A model generated the notes under the pieces. That model made no database searches, was not told where the DNA came from, and saw nothing but the letters and a program-made list of their open reading frames with translations. DNA of 64,000 nucleotides from JADKBO01 sp037968395 (GTDB lineage Bacteria; Bacteroidota; Bacteroidia; Chitinophagales; Saprospiraceae): assembly GCA_037968395.1 (NCBI GenBank), contig JBBKVK010000357.1, positions 6,981 to 70,980 on the forward strand, read 5' to 3'. The translations under genes and the position numbers were made by a program. The stretch's first letter is position 1, and each line of letters opens with the position of its first letter. Positions 62,689 to 64,000 of this stretch are shown in pieces.

Positions 62689-62853
62689 TCACCAACAATA
62701 TATTGAGTAATTTTATACTTAATTTTTTAATGACTAAACTTTAAAAGTAAAATGGCATTAGTAAAAAGAAATAAATTATTGTTAAATTAGTATCCTTATA
62801 GTAACAAACCTACCAATATAATTGTTATACCCTCGAAATTAATAAATAGCAAA

Positions 62854-63573
62854 ATGAAATATTTTTCGATTATAGTCCTTACTCTATTAATGACAAATGC
62901 CAATGCACAATTTGGTAAAATGCTAGACAAGGCAAAAAATGAAGTCAACAAAGCAGTAAATAATGAAGATGGAGACAACACTTCAATGGGCCTCAAAGAA
63001 GCTCTTAACGCTGGGGTTTCCAAGGCAGTAGATCAATTATCAGCTAAAGATGGCTATTTTGCCAGTCCTTATAAAGTCTTAATTCCAGAAGAAGCTCAAA
63101 GTATTATTAATGTGGTAAAAAAAGTGCCTGGTTTTGATGATGTAGAAGAAAAACTCATTTCTAAAATGAATGAAGCGGCAGAAATTGCTGCTAAAAAAGC
63201 AACGCCAATCTTTATCAATGCTATTAAGAGTCTTACTATTAAAGATGCTACTAAAATCTTATTTGGAGATAGAGATGCTGCAACAAGGTATCTAGAATCA
63301 TCGTCGAGATTAGCCCTTTATGACACCTTCTTACCTGTGATCCAATCTAGCCTAGATGAAGTAAACGCCAGGTCGTATTGGAAAACCGTTGTTGATGCTT
63401 ATAACAAAATACCTTTTCAGAAAAAACTGAACCCAAATATTGACGATCATGTCAATAATAAAGCATTAGACGGTCTATTTTCACTAATACAAAAGAAAGA
63501 AGATGGTATAAGAGGAGATAAATCTCAAAGGACCAGCCCACTTCTTAAAGAAGTATTTGGTCGATTGGACTAA
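62854..63573 (+). CDS. DUF4197 secreted protein
   Basis: 239-residue exported protein (signal peptide ends NANAQ). DUF4197 signatures: GLKEALNAGVSKAVDQLS, DGYFASPYKVLIPEEAQ, AAKKATPIFINAIKSLTIKD and ILFGDRDAATRYLE. Function unknown; members are helical periplasmic or surface proteins. The 165-base gap before it holds no clear promoter. Confidence 0.85.
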   Translation: MKYFSIIVLTLLMTNANAQFGKMLDKAKNEVNKAVNNEDGDNTSMGLKEALNAGVSKAVDQLSAKDGYFASPYKVLIPEEAQSIINVVKKVPGFDDVEEKLISKMNEAAEIAAKKATPIFINAIKSLTIKDATKILFGDRDAATRYLESSSRLALYDTFLPVIQSSLDEVNARSYWKTVVDAYNKIPFQKKLNPNIDDHVNNKALDGLFSLIQKKEDGIRGDKSQRTSPLLKEVFGRLD

Positions 63574-63589
63574 ACCCTCATAGCCCTAA

Positions 63590-64000
63590 CTATACCGCAA
63601 TGTGATCTTCTACTTTCTGGATTATCGCATCTCTTTTTATGATTGAGTTAGTCATAATTTTGTCTGCTGTTGTGATAGATTTTTTAACAAAGTCTACATT
63701 ATCAAATCCACTACAATTGATTTTTACATTTAGGTAAGCGCCATGAATTGCTGTATGAGTGCACAAAGCCCCAACACCTACATCTGAGATAGAACTTTTG
63801 TTACCATTACTAACCATCTCTGTCAGCATTTCGTATGAATCATACGCTGTTTGCATGACTGCTAAAGGTATATCGATGGCATAACGAGTAGCGTCATCCA
63901 TAGCGCTTTTTCTAGCGGCTTGCTCTTGTTCTGTGTTTTTTGGAAGCCTTACAGCATCAATTATTTTATTAAATGCCATTGTATCCTCATCTACAAGATA
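63590..64000 (-). CDS. Formimidoyltransferase-cyclodeaminase domain protein, 5' end cut by window
   Basis: The frame is open to the right edge: the codons before Met (63979) read LVDEDT, giving the family motif DEDTMAFNKIIDAVRLPK. So the true start lies beyond base 64000 and only the C-terminal 136 residues are visible. PF04961 cyclodeaminase converts 5-formimino-THF to methenyl-THF with ammonia release in histidine breakdown; here SDVGVGALCTHTAIHGAYLN is also visible. Whether a formimidoyltransferase half is attached upstream cannot be seen. Confidence 0.9.
   Translation of the reverse strand, partial: YLVDEDTMAFNKIIDAVRLPKNTEQEQAARKSAMDDATRYAIDIPLAVMQTAYDSYEMLTEMVSNGNKSSISDVGVGALCTHTAIHGAYLNVKINCSGFDNVDFVKKSITTADKIMTNSIIKRDAIIQKVEDHIAV

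Overview
The window is AT-rich chromosomal DNA from a member of the Bacteroidota, most likely a Saprospiria- or Chitinophagia-like lineage (phylum firm, family a guess). The evidence is a SusC/SusD pair, lipoproteins with a Cys after a short hydrophobic leader, type IX secretion (T9SS) C-terminal domains, the gliding genes gldD/gldE beside ssb and mutY, a MurF-alanine racemase fusion, and many TAnnTTTG -7 promoter boxes. I see 49 protein genes (two cut by the window edges), no tRNA or rRNA, no insertion sequence and no CRISPR array.

Layout. 1-6.9 kb: housekeeping genes (aminoacyl-histidine dipeptidase, hydrolase-OsmC fusion, AI-2E-type exporter, DUF92, polysaccharide deacetylase, YicC, guanylate kinase). 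7.0-24.5 kb: a polysaccharide utilization locus read entirely on the minus strand: propeller/LuxR regulator, a giant six-module T9SS surface protein, SusC, SusD, two GH144-type (PF10091) glucanases, an endonuclease/exonuclease/phosphatase-fold lipoprotein and a GH3 beta-glucosidase. GH144 plus GH3 points to beta-1,2-glucan as substrate. 24.6-37.6 kb: a minus-strand run with outer-membrane protein, Obg, Adk, flippase-like protein, YqeY, RsmA, secreted endonuclease I, GldD, GldE, Ssb, MutY, a glutaminyl-cyclase-like protein and CysS. 37.6-38.15 kb: a gene-free region with a structured minus-strand RNA ending in an intrinsic terminator upstream of cysS.

38.15-49.3 kb: cell-wall genes (MreB, VanX-like dipeptidase, RodA, SPOR protein, MurF-Alr) mixed with a ROK sugar kinase, a short methylmalonyl-CoA-mutase-like protein, an omega-amidase-like nitrilase and a TamA/BamA-like barrel. 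49.3-55.8 kb: a LuxR-type response regulator and propeller histidine kinase, divergent from a head-repeat surface protein and a stand-alone LytTR regulator. 55.8-61.3 kb: an ABC transporter whose permease has a very His-rich outer loop, a small membrane protein, class A PBP1 and a MerC-like protein. 61.4-64 kb: CinA, a DUF4197 protein and the end of a cyclodeaminase gene.

How the genes work together. In the sugar locus the six-module protein and SusD would capture glucan at the surface, the GH144 enzymes would cut it, SusC would import oligosaccharides, and GH3 would release glucose, which a ROK kinase such as the one at 42.1 kb could phosphorylate. MreB, RodA, PBP1A, MurF-Alr and the deacetylase form a dispersed envelope set. 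GldD/E, the glutaminyl-cyclase-like protein and three T9SS- or surface-type proteins fit a gliding, surface-active predator or degrader of polymers.
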